Shown here one piece after another: positions 60,926 to 64,000 of a stretch of 64,000 bases of DNA. Within the stretch, counting starts at the first letter, position 1. Each line of letters starts with the position of its first letter. Under the pieces are notes generated by a model. That model worked only from the letters and a program-made list of their open reading frames with translations. It ran no database searches and was not told the origin of the DNA. A program made the position numbers and the translations under genes. Source of the DNA: Saturnia japonica (taxonomy: Eukaryota > Arthropoda > Insecta > Lepidoptera > Saturniidae); the NCBI GenBank assembly GCA_033032175.1, contig CM065334.1, positions 8,057,705-8,121,704 of the forward strand. The letters are read 5' to 3'.

Positions 60926-61250
60926 CCTGCGTAAAACGCTAACACAACACTAGGAACGTGTATTTATTGCTTTAATATTAACAGTCAATCGATTGTTCGC
61001 GATATTTTTAACGTATTTTCATGAAAATACTGAGAAGTAAACCAACCTGACTGACGCAGAACAAGAAACCTTTGTTTGTAATCTAACTTTTGCGTTGTTT
61101 TGATTTTACGTGGTCGGTTGTTCTCTATGACAATATCAATCAGGGCCATAGATAATATCTGGGCATTGGTCTAGTGTGAATACAATAAGCCAATAGCAGA
61201 TTTGTCAGTCGCTTATTTAAAATAGCCATTGGTGTAATAAAACGAAGTTG
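60926..61250 (-). promoter_or_regulatory. Presumed 5' flank and promoter of BNIP3
   Basis: This is the sequence directly upstream of the start codon. ACGTG cores lie at 60956-60960 and 61108-61112, and CCAAT boxes occur on the minus strand near 61164 and 61227. No clear TATA box or initiator is seen. The role is inferred from position only. Confidence 0.3.
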
Positions 61251-63599
61251 AAAAGGGTGACCAGTGTAAAAATTAAAACGAACTTATGATCTTATCATAG
61301 ACTTATAATATACATTCTACAGATCTTATGAAGGAGGTATGCACAGACCTAGAATTACGCTACGCTAGATATTTGTAAGTGCATCTGTTTTTGCGCTAGA
61401 TATTTGTAAGTGCATCTGTTTTTGTGTTTATTTAATGGAAGTAGATATATATTTTTATTATAATAGTTACATGGTTTATTTCTTATGGATTGAAAACAAC
61501 GACTTCCATGCAAGTATACAATTTTCACTTTGATAGAGAGTTTTAGTCTCAGCATACCACAGAACAAAGAATACATTAGAAGCAGTAAGTAGGCGTGTCG
61601 CGTAAACCATAATCAATTATTCATGTATAGTTCCACAAACTTGAACTCAGTTCGGCCATAGTCGTGTTCTAAGTTTCTAACACTATGACAGAGTGGCCAT
61701 TTGAAAATCGTTTTAGGTGATGTAAATAAATCGTTTATCATAGTTTATTCTTCAGTTTTAGAATGTAAAAACGATGGTAGAAATAAAAATCTTCTAAATA
61801 GGGGTATTACATACAATTGGAGAGTAACATCTCTTTATTAATTAAATAAAATCATATTTTAAAGAGAAATAAATGGTGCTATAAAACTTCACCAATAACA
61901 AACAACCTTAACGTCATAGAAATAAAGTTCATTTTAATTTAACTAGTGATTTGTTGCTACTCAAAGAGCTGAATAAATCGCTTACTAGTATTATCGACAT
62001 CAATAAAAATAGAATATAATATTCCGTACCGACGATCACCTATTCTTCTTTTTTTAAGGTGCTAGTAATTTTTATAAATATATGTCATATACAGAGTGGA
62101 AAAAACGGACGCGACATGGAGGAAAAGTATATAAAATGTTGACGATATCAAATAATACTCAAAGAAAACATTATTTTATTTTTTGAAATTTATAACTGCA
62201 TACACAGATTTTCTAAAAAAAAAAGCTACCCTATACCGGGAATCGAACCAACAAAAAATCGAAAAAACCAACATTCACTATATTATTGCAATATTGAATT
62301 TTATTAGTATTATAGTAGTAACATACTACTAGTATGTTTTGTTTGTGTGATTTAGGCGATATAGGTCCCGACACTGTGATACAAGTACATACGTACATAT
62401 ATACTTGGATTTGTTAACAAAAAAAAAAATCTCATAAAATAAAGTTATTATAATTATTGTTAAATTGTAGTTGTTATTCCCATTATTGTTTTATTTTTAT
62501 AATTAATCTAAGTTTAAAATCTATTTCTATTTAAACTAAGTATTTAGTATAAGTAGAGAAAACATACTGTATTGCTATACTCTGTGATTAACTCAGTGAC
62601 ATCACAGCGATTTAAAAGTTGCTGCGTTATTAGAATGCACTATTTTACGTGCACTTTGAATGTGTGCATTCTTTTGACAATGAGCTGCTTGCGGAGGAAG
62701 TTCACTTGTAGAAATTATCAAGTAATGAAAAAGCGTTATAGGTAATACAATCAACTGGTTTTTGTTTAACTATCTTTAAAATAGTGTGACTCGAACTTTT
62801 GTACACGTGTACAAATCTGGTCGTTATACCATTAGGCCAATTCAACGACGATCACAGTACTGAAAAGCAATAATTTCATTAAGTGTTTGTTGGCTTATTG
62901 AAATTTTAACAATTATTTTTTTAATAATTTATTTCAGTTTTATTATTAAATTTTAATGATAATTGCACAGCCTACCGCTATCAATATGGTATCATTCCAC
63001 GACCACAGTGGTAAAAAGTAAGACATTCATTAACCGTTTAATGGCAAATTTAAAATTTTAACAATTATTGGTTAATTATTTATTTCAGTTTTTTAATTCA
63101 ATTTTTGTATTAATTGAACTGCTTATCACTATCAAGATGGTCTCATTCCTGTTTCATCATTTTGTTCTTATTGACTATTTTCAAGAATTTCATTATGTGG
63201 TTACAGTTTAAGTAATTTAACTGTTATATAGAAGTTGTTTGTAAGACTTTCTTTCGCTCTTTCTATTATATATGAGTGTATGTGTGAGTATGTGATAGTT
63301 TCGAGTTATCTCTGGTTTCTAGATTCAAGAAGACAAGTATAATTTATATAATTATACCGTGCGTGGCGGGTTTTATAAACCTTTCTAAGGTGGCCGCCAA
63401 ATTTAAACAAATATACACTTGGAGGTGGTCTCAGTAATTCAATCATTTGAATGAAGCTTACTTAGAAATGGCTGCTAAAAATAAATTTAATCAAGGTCTA
63501 CAACTAATGAATGAATCTTACTTTAGTGTGATGTCTGCATCAAAGGAAAGATAACAAGATTAAATTTTTCATCTGTTGAAGAACTAAACTCAAACAACC
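61251..63599. other. AT-rich region upstream of BNIP3
   Basis: It holds an exact tandem duplication of 31 bp (61363-61393, 61394-61424) and a tRNA-derived SINE head on the minus strand at about 62768-62855 (TGGCCTAATGGTATAACGAC, AGTTCGAGTCACAC). A B box-like CCGGGAATCGAACC lies near 62238. No gene recognised. Confidence 0.5.
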
Positions 63600-63960
63600 A
63601 TTAAAATAATATACAGCGTTGAATGTGGGCCCATGCAAACTGTATCTATTGTATGATCGAAGTACTTTGTGACTTTTATCGAAGACTACCCAAAATCTAT
63701 CCTCTACTATCCTCAAATCATCTTCATGTTTTTGGATCTAATGATTTTATACTAAAAATGAATAACAGAAAAGGAAATTTTGTTCCCAAAGCAAATGAAG
63801 GAATATTTGTGTGATATGTAGAGGAAAAAATAGAATTCATGATTAACTAACCTGAAAAAAATGTTGTTATTATCATTCGAGATGTGAAAGTATCTTTAAA
63901 ATTATACTATAAAGAAGAAAATGAAGTTATTAAAAAATTTCAAAGAGAACAGGAATGATC
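63600..63960 (+). pseudogene. Copia-type polyprotein fragment, broken
   Basis: It reads HLHVFGSNDFIL, then NNRKGNFVPKANEGIFV, a stop, and PEKNVVIIIRDVKVS. This matches the segment after the integrase core in Ty1/copia polyproteins (pattern 'HLRVFGS...', 'KGKFD-KA-EGIFLGY', '...SINVVFDE'). There are at least three stops. It may continue past the window edge. Confidence 0.7.
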
Positions 63961-64000
63961 AGTACCGAAAGAAAAGAAATATGAAATACCTAAGAAAATA

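Overview
The window looks like nuclear DNA of a moth or butterfly (Lepidoptera). It is AT-rich and has no bacterial-style gene packing. It is crowded with short interspersed repeats of types I know from lepidopteran genomes, such as heads reading TAGCTGTGCCCGCGG and tails ending CAGACAGACAG. It holds one spliced host gene with GT-AG introns. The order is an inference from the repeats; I cannot name a species.

The host gene is an orthologue of BNIP3, the tail-anchored mitochondrial BH3-like mitophagy receptor. It lies on the minus strand in seven coding exons: 60925-60886, 14837-14702, 12408-12327, 11605-11547, 10837-10735, 10589-10486 and 9560-9506. The exons join in frame to 192 residues plus stop. 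The protein keeps an LC3-interacting WVEL motif, an [15 protein letters not shown] segment, the conserved block from [10 protein letters not shown] to PPKDWRFKHP, and one C-terminal membrane helix. Six exons sit within 5.4 kb. The first coding exon is 46 kb away, so about 72% of the window is BNIP3 intron 1.

Intron 1 is a transposon graveyard with two young, apparently intact residents. The first, at 21841-28175, is a complete BEL/Pao LTR retrotransposon: 199-bp LTRs that read as identical, a 5-bp target duplication and one uninterrupted 1706-codon gag-pol frame. It lies in the 3' end of an older jockey-like LINE. The second, at 36465-37767, is a complete mariner-like element with 32-bp perfect inverted repeats, TA target duplications and an intact 359-residue DD41D transposase. 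Around them are decayed LINE pieces, tRNA-derived SINEs (two with clear target duplications), and at least twelve copies of one ~470-bp repeat (family A). Several other repeat families also recur, some in inverted pairs.

Left of the gene (1-9300) the DNA is AT-rich and mostly unassigned. It contains a fold-back element at 4236-4534, a cluster of the palindrome TGATAATTATCA at 8286-8667, and a GC-rich patch with TTAGG-type repeats near 1800-1893. Intron 4 of BNIP3 carries a broken Ty3/gypsy reverse transcriptase piece. Right of the gene (60926-64000) are the presumed promoter, a 31-bp exact tandem duplication, and a broken copia polyprotein piece at the edge. The elements do not form a pathway together: one host gene is embedded in mobile DNA. 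I found no convincing new multi-gene system.
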